Source: Chitinophaga pinensis (lineage in GTDB: Bacteria > Bacteroidota > Bacteroidia > Flavobacteriales_D > Crocinitomicaceae). From it: a stretch of DNA of 18,005 bases. The DNA is taken from the NCBI GenBank assembly GCA_945897765.1, contig CAMDGP010000017.1, positions 1-18,005 of the forward strand, written 5' to 3'. A program made the translations under genes and the position numbers. Shown piece after piece: positions 1 through 7,554 of the stretch. Below the pieces are notes generated by a model. The model did no database searches and was not told the origin of the DNA. It saw nothing but the letters and a program-made list of their open reading frames with translations. Position 1 is the stretch's first letter, and each line of letters starts with the position of its first letter.

Positions 1-267
1 CCCAACAGCTTTAATGTCACCTAACTTAGCAATTCCTACTACCAATGTTGAAAATACCAATGGCGCAATAATCATCTGAACCAAACGAATAAAAACGGTT
101 GCTAATAATTTAATGTTTGTACTGAATTTTTGTGCGGTTTCTACATCGTAGTAATTATGGATTATTGAGCCCAAAATAGCTCCAGCCAACATAGCAACAA
201 GAATAAAAACAGTTAATAAATTTCTTGGCTTTTTTTCAACGCTTTCGTTCGTGTGATGATTACTCAT
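1..267 (-). CDS. dicarboxylate/amino acid:cation symporter (DAACS family), N-terminal part, cut by window edge
   Basis: Read on the minus strand from ATG at 267, this gives 89 residues with no stop and continues off the left edge. A short hydrophilic N-terminus (MSNHHTNESVEKKPR) is followed by a first membrane segment at about residues 17-36. A second, at about 55-80, carries the motif LVQMIIAPLVFSTLVVGIAK, with the KLGD and 'KAVG' that follow in GltP/DctA-type proteins. Known members of this family are trimeric inner-membrane carriers that take up glutamate, aspartate or C4-dicarboxylates with sodium or protons. The substrate cannot be decided from this fragment. The gene is divergent from the acyl-CoA carboxylase gene across a gap of about 150 bp. 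I found no good TAnnTTTG promoter on its strand in that gap. Confidence 0.85.
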   Translation of the reverse strand, partial: MSNHHTNESVEKKPRNLLTVFILVAMLAGAILGSIIHNYYDVETAQKFSTNIKLLATVFIRLVQMIIAPLVFSTLVVGIAKLGDIKAVG

Positions 268-373
268 ACTTCTCAGTTAAATTTTAATAATTCGTGAATT
301 TAGGAAAAAAACATACAAGTCACGATTTCAAAGCTTTTTTCCATTTCTTAAAGTATTCCATACAAATGGAGGA

Positions 374-402
374 TTTATCTCAAAGTTCTTTTGTTATATT
401 TG
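374..402 (+). promoter_or_regulatory. candidate Bacteroidota promoter for the acyl-CoA carboxylase gene
   Basis: TATATTTG at 395-402 is an exact match to the Bacteroidota -7 consensus TAnnTTTG. TTTA at 374-377 lies 17 bases upstream and is a near match to the -33 TTTG. Transcription would start near 407-410, just ahead of the ATG at 420. A promoter here would exclude the in-frame starts further upstream. Confidence 0.5.
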
Positions 403-419
403 AATCCCAAATAAAAAAC

Positions 420-2063
420 ATGGCAATTTCTCCCAAAGAATTAGAGTTCAATTTCAATGATGACCAAATGCGTTTAAAAATTAGCGCATTGGAACAACAA
501 CTTTCAAAAATATATGAAGGCGGTGGAAAAAAACGTGTTGAAAAATTGCATGCTAGCGGCAAACTTACTGCACGTGAGCGTATTGACTTGTTGTTAGACC
601 CAAACACAGAACGCGTAGAAATTGGCGCATTGGCTGGTTACGGCATGTACAAAGAACACGGAGGTTGCCCTTCAGGTGGTGTTGTGGTCGTTATTGGTTA
701 CATCAAAGGAAAACAATGTATTGTTGTTGCAAATGATGCTACAGTGAAGGCTGGTGCTTGGTTTCCAATAACTGGAAAGAAAAATCTAAGAGCGCAAGAG
801 ATTGCAATGGAAAATAAATTACCAATTATTTACTTGGTTGATTCTGCAGGTGTTTATTTGCCAATGCAAGAAGAAATTTTCCCTGATAAAGAAAACTTTG
901 GTCGTATTTTCAGAAATAATGCACAAATGAGTGCAATGGGAATTGTTCAAATCGCTGCAGTGATGGGAAGTTGTGTGGCAGGTGGCGCTTATTTGCCTAT
1001 TATGTCCGACGAATCATTGATTGTAAATGGTACCGGAACGATTTTCTTAGCTGGATCTTATTTAGTTAAATCGGCTATCGGTGAAAGTATTGACAACGAA
1101 ACTTTAGGTGGCGCAACGACTCAAACAGAAATTTCTGGTATCTGCGATTACAAAGTTGAAAACGACCAAGAATGTCTGAAAACGATTCGCGATTTAATTG
1201 GAAGAATCGGACAAAAAGAAAAAGCTGGATTTGACAGAATAAAAGCAGAAGCACCGCAAGTTGACATCAAAAATGTGTATGGAATAATGCCTGCTGACCG
1301 CTCAAAACCATACAATACTAAAGAAATTTTGAAATGTTTGTTAGACAATTCAGAATATACAGAATACAAACCAACTTACGGAAAATCAATCATTACGGCA
1401 TATGCTCGTGTGGATGGTTGGAGCGTTGGTATTGTGGTAAATAACCGTGAAATCGTAAAAAACGCAAAAGGTGAAATGCAATTCGGAGGTGTAATTTATT
1501 CTGATTCAGCGGATAAAGCGGCACGTTTCATTATGAATTGCAACCAAAAAAATATTCCTTTGATTTTCTTACACGATGTTTCTGGATTCATGGTCGGTTC
1601 AAAAAGTGAGCAAGGCGGAATCATCAAAGACGGTGCAAAAATGGTGAACGCGATGGCAAATTCTGTTGTACCTAAATTCTCAATCGTAATGGGGAATTCT
1701 TATGGAGCTGGAAATTATGCAATGTGCGGAAAAGCTTACGATCCACGTTTAATTGTTGGATGGCCAACTGCTGAAATCGCTGTGATGAGTGGTGCTGCAG
1801 CTGCAAAAACCTTGTTACAAATCGAAGTAGCGACTTTAAAAGGAAAAGGCGAAGAAATCACTCCTGAGCGCGAAAAAGAATTGTACGACCACATCAAGAA
1901 TCGATACGACGAGCAAATATCACCTTATTACGCTGCTAGTCGTTTGTGGATTGACGCAATCATTGACCCAGCTGAAACGCGTAAAATTATTTCTATGGGA
2001 ATCGAAATGGCAAATCATGCTCCAATTGAAAAAAGATATAATGTGGGTGTGATTCAAACTTAA
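420..2063 (+). CDS. acyl-CoA carboxylase, carboxyltransferase (beta) subunit
   Basis: This 547-residue protein transfers carboxyl from carboxybiotin to an acyl-CoA such as propionyl- or methylcrotonyl-CoA, in the cytoplasm. The N-terminal half has the family hallmarks GGGKKRVEKLHASGKLTARERI (split here as GGGKKRVEKLHA and SGKLTARERI, residues 34-55) and the first oxyanion-hole segment GSCVAGGAYLP (183-193). The C-terminal half has HDVSGFMVG (385-393) and the second oxyanion segment GNSYGAGNYAMCG (425-437), then GWPTAEIAVM. Length fits the ~540-residue family. The reading frame stays open upstream to about 294. I chose ATG 420 because MAISPKELEFNFND resembles the usual family start and a promoter appears to lie just upstream. 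No biotin carboxylase or biotin carrier gene is adjacent, so the partner subunit must be elsewhere. The acyl-CoA specificity (methylcrotonyl versus propionyl) is not settled by what I can see. Confidence 0.93.
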   Translation: MAISPKELEFNFNDDQMRLKISALEQQLSKIYEGGGKKRVEKLHASGKLTARERIDLLLDPNTERVEIGALAGYGMYKEHGGCPSGGVVVVIGYIKGKQCIVVANDATVKAGAWFPITGKKNLRAQEIAMENKLPIIYLVDSAGVYLPMQEEIFPDKENFGRIFRNNAQMSAMGIVQIAAVMGSCVAGGAYLPIMSDESLIVNGTGTIFLAGSYLVKSAIGESIDNETLGGATTQTEISGICDYKVENDQECLKTIRDLIGRIGQKEKAGFDRIKAEAPQVDIKNVYGIMPADRSKPYNTKEILKCLLDNSEYTEYKPTYGKSIITAYARVDGWSVGIVVNNREIVKNAKGEMQFGGVIYSDSADKAARFIMNCNQKNIPLIFLHDVSGFMVGSKSEQGGIIKDGAKMVNAMANSVVPKFSIVMGNSYGAGNYAMCGKAYDPRLIVGWPTAEIAVMSGAAAAKTLLQIEVATLKGKGEEITPEREKELYDHIKNRYDEQISPYYAASRLWIDAIIDPAETRKIISMGIEMANHAPIEKRYNVGVIQT

Positions 2064-2140
2064 AAATTGAAAACTGAAAGCTGAGAACTGAAAGTTGAAA
2101 GTTAAGAGTGAAAAGTTAAAAGCTAAGAACTGAAAGTTTA
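2064..2140. repeat. degenerate short tandem repeat, AACTGAAAG/AAGTTGAAAG type
   Basis: Directly after the carboxylase stop codon, about 75 bases are built from variants of a 7-10-base purine-rich word: AAAACTGAAAGC, GAGAACTGAAAG, TTGAAAGTTAAG, AAAAGTTAAAAGC, AAGAACTGAAAG. It has no hairpin symmetry and no coding potential in the sense direction. The rest of the gap to the peptidase gene at 2265 is plain AT-rich sequence, with no recognisable promoter match. Confidence 0.75.
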
Positions 2141-2264
2141 CTAGATAACTTTTTTCAACAGGCATTTAAATAATTATATGACACTTGATATTTATCGAGG
2201 TGGAAACCTATAAAATGTACAAGCTATTTAAAAATCAAATTTGTAATACTTCAAACTAAAACAA

Positions 2265-3629
2265 ATGAAACAGCTCTTTTTTCTTTGCATAAACTTACTT
2301 TTTTCGGTTTCAATATTTTCTCAAACTGATTCTGCGTTTATTCGTAAAGTTTACGATGAAGCATTGCTACGTGGAAAATCCCATGAGGATTTACGTCAGT
2401 TGTGTAAAGATATTGGCGCGCGATTATCAGGTTCAGCAGAAGCGCAAATGGCAGTTGAATGGAGCGAGAAAAAAATGAAGGAATATGGTTTCGACAAGGT
2501 TTATTTGCAAGAAATTAAAGTACCACATTGGGAACGAGGCACCAAAGAAAGTGCTTGGATTCGAACGAAATCAGGTAAATTAATCAAGTTACATTTATTA
2601 GCGCTAGGTGGTTCGATTGGTACCGATGGTTTGTTGCAAGGCGAAGTCGTTGAATTTAAAACAATTGATGATTTAAAGAAAGCAACTGAAAGTCAGGTAA
2701 AAGGAAAGATTGTCTTTTTAAATCAAGAAATGGATGCCGCACAAATTCAAACTTTTAAAGCGTATGGTGCATGTTACGCTATTCGTGGAAATGGTGCGGT
2801 TGAAGCAGGTAAATTGGGTGCAAAAGCAGTAGTTATTCGTTCACTAGGTTTGCCTTTAGACGATCACCCACACACCGGTTCAATGCATTATGAAGCAAAT
2901 ATTGCTCGAATTCCAGCGGGAGCTTTGGCAACAAAAGATGCACAATTGCTTTCAGAAGAATTGAAAAAAGGAAAAGCTGAATTGGTTTTAGAAATGGATT
3001 GTCGCGTTTTTCCAGATGCTACTTCTTACAATGTTATTGGTGAATTGACAGGTTCGAAATTCCCAAATGAAATCATCACTTTTGGTGGACATTTGGATTC
3101 TTGGGACACTGGAGAAGGAGCACACGATGATGGTGCTGGTGTAATTCATTGTTTAGAAGCTTTACGTATTTTGAAAACAATGAACTACAAGCCAACACAT
3201 ACTTTGCGAGTGGTGTTTTTTATGAATGAGGAAAATGGCAATATGGGAGGAAAAACGTATGCAACTTGGGTAAAAGAAAAAGGGGAGAAGCACATTGCAG
3301 CCCTAGAAAGTGACCGAGGCGGATTTGCCCCAAGAGGTTTTACCTGTGACGGAAGTGATAAACAAGTGGCATTTTTGAAAACGTTTGCACCTAATTTTAA
3401 AGAATACGATTTACATATTTTCGAAAAAGGTTATGGAGGTGTTGATATTGGTCCATTAAAAGATTCTTTCCCTGGGATTCCTTGTTTTGGTTTTGTGCCT
3501 GATTCTCAGCGTTATTTTGATTTCCATCATGCACCAAGTGATGTGTTTGAAAGCGTAAACAAAAGAGAATTAGAGCTCGGCGCTGCTGGTATTGCTAGTT
3601 TTTTGTATTTGTTGGATAAGGGGATTTAA
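2265..3629 (+). CDS. exported M28 family zinc peptidase, carboxypeptidase Q-like
   Basis: This 454-residue protein starts with a Sec signal peptide (MKQLFFLCINLLFSVSIFSQ, cut near residue 20), so it acts in the periplasm or outside the cell. A protease-associated (PA) insert spans roughly residues 120-245 (GKIVFLN, AGKLGAKAVVIRS). The M28 catalytic core follows. It has zinc and catalytic residues in the expected order: H276 in GGHLDSWD, with D278; D288 in AHDDGAG; the E322/E323 pair in MNEENG; D350 in ESDRGG; and H421/H422 in FHHAPSD. This set matches the plasma glutamate carboxypeptidase (carboxypeptidase Q) group, which removes residues from short peptides. It lacks a T9SS sorting domain and a lipobox. 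The upstream neighbour lies 201 bp away, so it is probably transcribed alone. The true substrate is not known. Confidence 0.92.
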   Translation: MKQLFFLCINLLFSVSIFSQTDSAFIRKVYDEALLRGKSHEDLRQLCKDIGARLSGSAEAQMAVEWSEKKMKEYGFDKVYLQEIKVPHWERGTKESAWIRTKSGKLIKLHLLALGGSIGTDGLLQGEVVEFKTIDDLKKATESQVKGKIVFLNQEMDAAQIQTFKAYGACYAIRGNGAVEAGKLGAKAVVIRSLGLPLDDHPHTGSMHYEANIARIPAGALATKDAQLLSEELKKGKAELVLEMDCRVFPDATSYNVIGELTGSKFPNEIITFGGHLDSWDTGEGAHDDGAGVIHCLEALRILKTMNYKPTHTLRVVFFMNEENGNMGGKTYATWVKEKGEKHIAALESDRGGFAPRGFTCDGSDKQVAFLKTFAPNFKEYDLHIFEKGYGGVDIGPLKDSFPGIPCFGFVPDSQRYFDFHHAPSDVFESVNKRELELGAAGIASFLYLLDKGI

Positions 3630-3654
3630 ACAGTTGCCTTCGAGAGCCTCAGTC

Positions 3655-3729
3655 AACTGTAATATCGAGTTTTTTTAATTATTCTTCGAATCTTATAATG
3701 ACGAAACGTTACTTTCGAGTTATAAAGCC
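3655..3729 (+). repeat. direct repeat unit, copy 1
   Basis: The unit runs from AACTGTAATATCGAG through a T7 run to TTATAAAGCC. It contains a potential hairpin: CTTATAA (3692-3698) against TTATAAAG (3720-3727, one bulged A), then CGAAA (3702-3706) against TTTCG (3713-3717), with loop CGTTAC. Confidence 0.85.
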
Positions 3730-3805
3730 AACTGTCATATCAAGTTTTTTTTAATTATTCTTCGAATCTTATAATGACGAAACGTTACTTTCGAGTTACA
3801 AAGCC
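3730..3805 (+). repeat. direct repeat unit, copy 2
   Basis: It differs from copy 1 by A to C and G to A near the start, one extra T in the T-run, and T to C in the outer right stem (TTACAAAG at 3796-3803). That last change breaks one pair of the outer stem. The inner CGAAA/TTTCG stem is unchanged. Confidence 0.85.
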
Positions 3806-3915
3806 AACTGTTAAATCTCGTTACTTAAATAATTATTGTCTGCAATTATTGACTTGATTAAATATTTTCAACCATCCCCAATTGTTGACTGAGGCTCTCG
3901 AAGGCAACAATTGTT

Positions 3916-4659
3916 TCACTCCCCACAAAAATAACTCAACAAAATACCACAAGCGATACCAACATTCAGTGATTCAGCTTGTCCTTTTCCAGGAATAGTT
4001 AGTGGGTTTTTTAATAAAGGAAGTAATTCTGGGCTGATACCTTTTCCTTCGTTGCCCAAAAGAATCATTTTAACTTTATCCTTCGGAACTTGCTGATACG
4101 GAATTCCATCCATCAAAGCAGCATAAACTTTACCTTGATTTTCGAGTAAGAACGGTTTTAAATCGTCATAGTGCACATTTACGCGCAAAAAACTTCCCAT
4201 TGTCGCTTGTAACGTTTTTGAATTGTATAAATCTACAGTTGTTGGTGAACATAAAATTTGGTCAATTCCAAACCAATCTGCTGTGCGAATAATCGTCCCT
4301 AAATTTCCAGGGTCTTGAATACCATCTATGAGCAACAAACTTTTTGACGCATCAATAGCTTTAGTTTGAAATTTTTCAACTACAGCAAGAACAGTTGAAG
4401 CAGTATTCAAAGTCGAAATTCGTTCCATTTCCTCCGTATTAGCTTGAAAAATTCGATCTAGACTAATCGTTTTTAATTCTTCCGATTTTTCAATAAATGA
4501 ATTTTTACAAACAATCAAACGAATCAATTGCGGAAAATTTTGAATCAATTCATTCACTATTTTTTCTCCTTCCACAAGGAATAGATTTTCTTTTTCCCTG
4601 TTTTTTTTCAGGTGAAGTGACTTAATCCATTTAATCTTTTGAATCGAAATAGTTTCCAA
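3916..4659 (-). CDS. TrmH/SpoU-family RNA 2'-O-methyltransferase
   Basis: This 247-residue protein is a SAM-dependent enzyme that would methylate a ribose in tRNA or rRNA. The N-terminal part (LFLVEGEKIVNEL, about residues 26-38) is the substrate-binding region common to TrmH-like proteins. The three SPOUT motifs are clear: LLIDGIQDPGNLGTIIRTAD (109-128, with N119 and R125), MILLGNEGKGISPEL (198-212) and ESLNVGIACGILLSYF (229-244). The knotted fold implies a dimer. The start I use is a TTG at 4659. The frame has no in-frame ATG between that point and the upstream stop at 4708-4710, and homologues start at about this distance from IKWIKSL. The exact RNA target cannot be named. The gene is divergent from the TamL-like gene, with only about 30 bp between starts, and converges on the peptidase gene. 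Confidence 0.9.
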   Translation of the reverse strand: METISIQKIKWIKSLHLKKNREKENLFLVEGEKIVNELIQNFPQLIRLIVCKNSFIEKSEELKTISLDRIFQANTEEMERISTLNTASTVLAVVEKFQTKAIDASKSLLLIDGIQDPGNLGTIIRTADWFGIDQILCSPTTVDLYNSKTLQATMGSFLRVNVHYDDLKPFLLENQGKVYAALMDGIPYQQVPKDKVKMILLGNEGKGISPELLPLLKNPLTIPGKGQAESLNVGIACGILLSYFCGE

Positions 4660-4670
4660 GTGAATAATGT

Positions 4671-4678
4671 TAAATTTG
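4671..4678 (+). promoter_or_regulatory. candidate -7 promoter element for the TamL-like gene
   Basis: TAAATTTG followed by C is an exact match to TAnnTTTG and ends 11 bases before the ATG at 4690, implying a very short leader. No -33 TTTG lies at the usual distance (the nearest, 4638-4641, is 29 bases away), so only half of the promoter is supported. Confidence 0.45.
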
Positions 4679-4689
4679 CAATCTTGATT

Positions 4690-7425
4690 ATGTTGAAAAA
4701 AGCGAAATTACAAAATATAAATCTACTCTTATTGTTGCTCGTTTTGAGCGCATGTAAAATCACTCGTAATGTTCCCGAAAATCGCTACTTACTAAAATCG
4801 AACGTTGTAAACATTGACAATAAAGCGATTTTAATTGACGACGTATTGCCAATTGTTCGCCAACAACCCAATCAAAAAACACTTGGAGTTAATTTTAAGT
4901 TGCGTATTTTTAACACGATAGATTCAGCCAGAGTTGCGTTTCGAAAAGAGAAAAAAATAAATAAATTTTATTTAAAAGTCCAGCGTAAAAAACTCAAAAC
5001 GAAAGCCATAAATCAAAAACGAATTGCCAAAGCACGTAAGAAAAATAGAACTGAATACACAGAAAAAATATATAAAGACACGGTTTATTATCATGTGATG
5101 TTACGTGAGCGAATCAAATATAAATTCGGACAAAAACCCATTGTTTTCGATTCAATTTTATACAACAAAAGTATTGAACAGTTAGGCTTATACCTTAAAA
5201 AAAGAGGTTATTACTACAATTCCGTAAATGCAGAAGTTAAATACAATGACAAAAAGCGCATTGCGATTCCAACTTACACTTTAAAAACTGGACTTGTTTA
5301 TTTGATTGATTCAGTTAAGGTGGAAGGACCTTCATTGATTATTGGAAAATACAATCTTTTTTTAAAACGAACCATGGAAGGAACGGGAGAAAATCCACTT
5401 ATTGGAAAACCTTTCGACATCAATTACTTGGATGATTATCGTGAAACAGTTGCCAAATTTATGCGCGACGAAGAGATTTATAAATTTTACAGTTCAAACA
5501 TTAAGTTTTTGGCGGATACTTTCAAAACAACAATGAAAGTTAATCTTGTTGTAAAATTTGAAGACCGTTACATTCCTGATCCAAATAATAGCGACTCACT
5601 AATCAAGGTTCCTTTTAAAACGACAGTTGTAAATGATGTTTTCTTCCATTTGGCTGATACACTGAATTATAAAGGTGATTTTTACAAGGAATTAAAAGAA
5701 AAGAATATTTATAACAATAAAAACCCTGAATTTGAAAAGTATATTGTTACACTGAATAAAATAAAGTATGAAGAAATAAATTATTCAAATAAGAAATTGA
5801 AACAGAAAAAATTACCAAAAGGAAGTAAAGATCCTTTTCGGGTGATTAATGTAACTTATAATGGAAAAAGCCCTTGGGTTCGACCAGGACTTTTGGAGTT
5901 GCAAAACTATTTGGAGCACGATAACAAATACAAAGAATATTACCTTGATAGAAGTTATCGTAGCTTGAATCAATTGGGGATTTTCACTTCAATAAAAACA
6001 GAAATTGTTGAAATTCAAGGAACAAATAAAGTAAATGTTCATTATTTTCTTCAAGCTGCAAAAAAACATTCTTTTGGAATTGAGCCTAAATTCACCACTT
6101 CTTTTGGTCTATTAGGTGTATCAGCATCTGTGAATTACACCAATAAAAACTTGACAAAAGGCGCACAAAAGATGACTATTTCGATTGGTGGTGGTTTTGA
6201 ATCGCAACCTCAAGTTTTTGCTGATAATACACGTTCTCGCACCTTTAATACTTTTGAAATTGGTCCGAGTATTAAATTTGACTTACCAGGGCTGTTTCCA
6301 GTGCCAGTTACTAAAATGTCAAAACGTCAAAAACCAAGAACCTTGATGGCAGTTGCATTCAACTGGGAAAATCGTGATATCTTCGATAGACGTGTCTTTC
6401 AGCTCAATTACTTGTGGAAATTCTTTGTTGGGAAGACCCAAATCTTCCAAATTGGTTTGCCAGGTGCTTCGATTATTAAATTCGTAAATATCGATAAAAG
6501 CACTGCCTTTACTAACCAATTAAATCAAATTAACGATGTGTTTTTAACGAATACATACAGCAATCAATTTATTTGGCAAGACATGAAATTCAGTTTTGAA
6601 TACAACAACAAAGACAAGGATTTCAAAGATGGTAACAAGCGCTTTTTAAATGCAGATATTTACTACACAGCTTCATTAGACGCAGCAGGAAATACGCTTT
6701 CACTTTTCAAGGCTAGTCAAGACACAGCTAATAATCAGCATTTATTTAATAATTTGCCTTACTCGCAATTTGTTCGCTTTGACAATCAGTATATTTTGAC
6801 AAGAAAATTACCTCACAAGACTTCAGGTCACGTTAAATTAAACGCCGGATTCGGAATTCCTTATGGAAATACAAAAACATCTATGCCTTATGATTATAGT
6901 TTTTTCGCAGGTGGTTCGAATGATAATAGAGGTTGGAGAGCACGTTCTTTAGGTCCAGGAGCATACAAATACCACTTGGATACGAATCGTTTAGCAACCC
7001 AAATAGCTGATATTCGCTTGGGTGGTTCCTTAGAATATCGCTTTTCGATGGGTTCACTTTTGAAAGGTGCAGTTTTCACAGATTTTGGTAACATTTGGAC
7101 GTATAAAGAAGAACAAAGTCGAATTGGAAGTCAGTTTAAATTCAAAACTTTTTTACCACAAATCTCATTAGCAGCTGGTGCTGGAGTACGAATGGATTTA
7201 GATTTCTTTATTATTCGTTTAGATTTCGGATTCCCGATTTATAATCCTGCTTTTGCTGATGGTGCTCGATGGGTGTTCCAAGATTTATTTAACAAAGAAA
7301 ATTTTAGAAAAACATATTATGAGGAAGGAATGACAACGTTTGGAATGACTTTAGACCAAGTGAAGAAAATTATGCCTAAGCCTTTTGTTCCTTCTATAAA
7401 CTTTGGAATTGGTTATCCTTTTTAG
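4690..7425 (+). CDS. tamL: TamL-like lipoprotein, BamA/TamA-family outer-membrane assembly protein
   Basis: This 911-residue protein belongs to the Omp85/BamA superfamily. Starting at ATG 4690 it has a lipoprotein signal (LLLLLLVLSAC, acylated Cys22). A longer frame from 4639 would bury that signal and overlap the divergent gene, so I reject it. About residues 160-450 look like POTRA-type periplasmic repeats, including VYLIDSVKVEGPSLI and PFRVINVTYNGKSPW. The beta-barrel (bacterial surface antigen/D15 domain) fills the C-terminal half. AGGSNDNRGWRARSLGPG (740-757) corresponds to the conserved barrel motif of the superfamily, and the chain ends in GYPF, an aromatic C-terminus typical of barrels. 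Bacteroidota are known to carry a lipid-anchored TamA homologue, TamL, that works with TamB in moving proteins or lipids to the outer membrane. No tamB gene is seen next to it here. The superfamily is certain; the name TamL is likely. Confidence 0.85.
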   Translation: MLKKAKLQNINLLLLLLVLSACKITRNVPENRYLLKSNVVNIDNKAILIDDVLPIVRQQPNQKTLGVNFKLRIFNTIDSARVAFRKEKKINKFYLKVQRKKLKTKAINQKRIAKARKKNRTEYTEKIYKDTVYYHVMLRERIKYKFGQKPIVFDSILYNKSIEQLGLYLKKRGYYYNSVNAEVKYNDKKRIAIPTYTLKTGLVYLIDSVKVEGPSLIIGKYNLFLKRTMEGTGENPLIGKPFDINYLDDYRETVAKFMRDEEIYKFYSSNIKFLADTFKTTMKVNLVVKFEDRYIPDPNNSDSLIKVPFKTTVVNDVFFHLADTLNYKGDFYKELKEKNIYNNKNPEFEKYIVTLNKIKYEEINYSNKKLKQKKLPKGSKDPFRVINVTYNGKSPWVRPGLLELQNYLEHDNKYKEYYLDRSYRSLNQLGIFTSIKTEIVEIQGTNKVNVHYFLQAAKKHSFGIEPKFTTSFGLLGVSASVNYTNKNLTKGAQKMTISIGGGFESQPQVFADNTRSRTFNTFEIGPSIKFDLPGLFPVPVTKMSKRQKPRTLMAVAFNWENRDIFDRRVFQLNYLWKFFVGKTQIFQIGLPGASIIKFVNIDKSTAFTNQLNQINDVFLTNTYSNQFIWQDMKFSFEYNNKDKDFKDGNKRFLNADIYYTASLDAAGNTLSLFKASQDTANNQHLFNNLPYSQFVRFDNQYILTRKLPHKTSGHVKLNAGFGIPYGNTKTSMPYDYSFFAGGSNDNRGWRARSLGPGAYKYHLDTNRLATQIADIRLGGSLEYRFSMGSLLKGAVFTDFGNIWTYKEEQSRIGSQFKFKTFLPQISLAAGAGVRMDLDFFIIRLDFGFPIYNPAFADGARWVFQDLFNKENFRKTYYEEGMTTFGMTLDQVKKIMPKPFVPSINFGIGYPF

Positions 7426-7430
7426 TTTTG
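7402..7430 (+). promoter_or_regulatory. possible promoter for the amidohydrolase gene
   Basis: TTTG at 7402-7405, 17 bases, then TAGTTTTG at 7423-7430 fits TTTG-N17-TAnnTTTG and overlaps the tamL stop codon. It would put the TCATTC repeat inside a leader of about 118 bases. The match could be chance, because the -33 half is also coding sequence. Confidence 0.35.
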
Positions 7431-7468
7431 GGATTGCAGATTACTCTAATTCACCTAAAAAGTCTAAT

Positions 7469-7541
7469 TTCATTCTCTCATTCCTCATTCTCTCATTCCT
7501 CATTCCTCATTCCGTCATAATGTCATTTCTCATTCTCGCAT
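7469..7541. repeat. degenerate tandem repeat of TCATTC / CTCATTCC
   Basis: The pyrimidine-rich word CTCATTC recurs at least seven times with small spacers (TCATTCTC, TCATTCC, TCATTTC variants) in the gap between tamL and the amidohydrolase. It ends about 14 bases before the ATG at 7555. No dyad symmetry is seen. It is a different repeat from the AACTGAAAG type at 2064. Confidence 0.8.
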
Positions 7542-7554
7542 AAAATCAAAAAAA

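Larger units (their letters stand above)
3633..3908. repeat. composite intergenic repeat: 25-bp inverted arms around tandem direct repeats
   Basis: GTTGCCTTCGAGAGCC... at 3633-3657 recurs as its exact reverse complement at 3884-3908 (25 of 25 bases). With a 3-base insertion on the right side the symmetry runs on through AAACA. The arms begin 3 bp after the peptidase stop and end 7 bp before the methyltransferase stop, so the element fills the convergent gap. Between the arms are two direct repeats, 3655-3729 (75 bp) and 3730-3805 (76 bp). I count four differences between them, one being a T-run of 7 versus 8. A decayed third start follows at 3806 (AACTGT...AATTATT). There is no open reading frame and no clear target-site duplication. 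It could be a MITE-like or REP-type element, or a bidirectional terminator. I cannot tell which without genome-wide copies. Confidence 0.9.

Noticed and set aside
294..419. In-frame N-terminal extension of the acyl-CoA carboxylase
   Set aside because: An exact -7 promoter element lies inside it at 395-402, and the extra residues do not look like the family. ATG 420 gives the normal length.
3655..3811. CRISPR-like array
   Set aside because: The repeats are 75-76 bp, directly adjacent with no unique spacers, and no cas gene is present.
3633..3908. Classical insertion sequence
   Set aside because: There is no transposase reading frame in 276 bp and no target-site duplication at the arm ends.
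4639..4689. In-frame extension of the TamL-like protein
   Set aside because: It would place 17 residues ahead of the lipoprotein signal and overlap the divergent gene start. ATG 4690 gives a clean lipobox.
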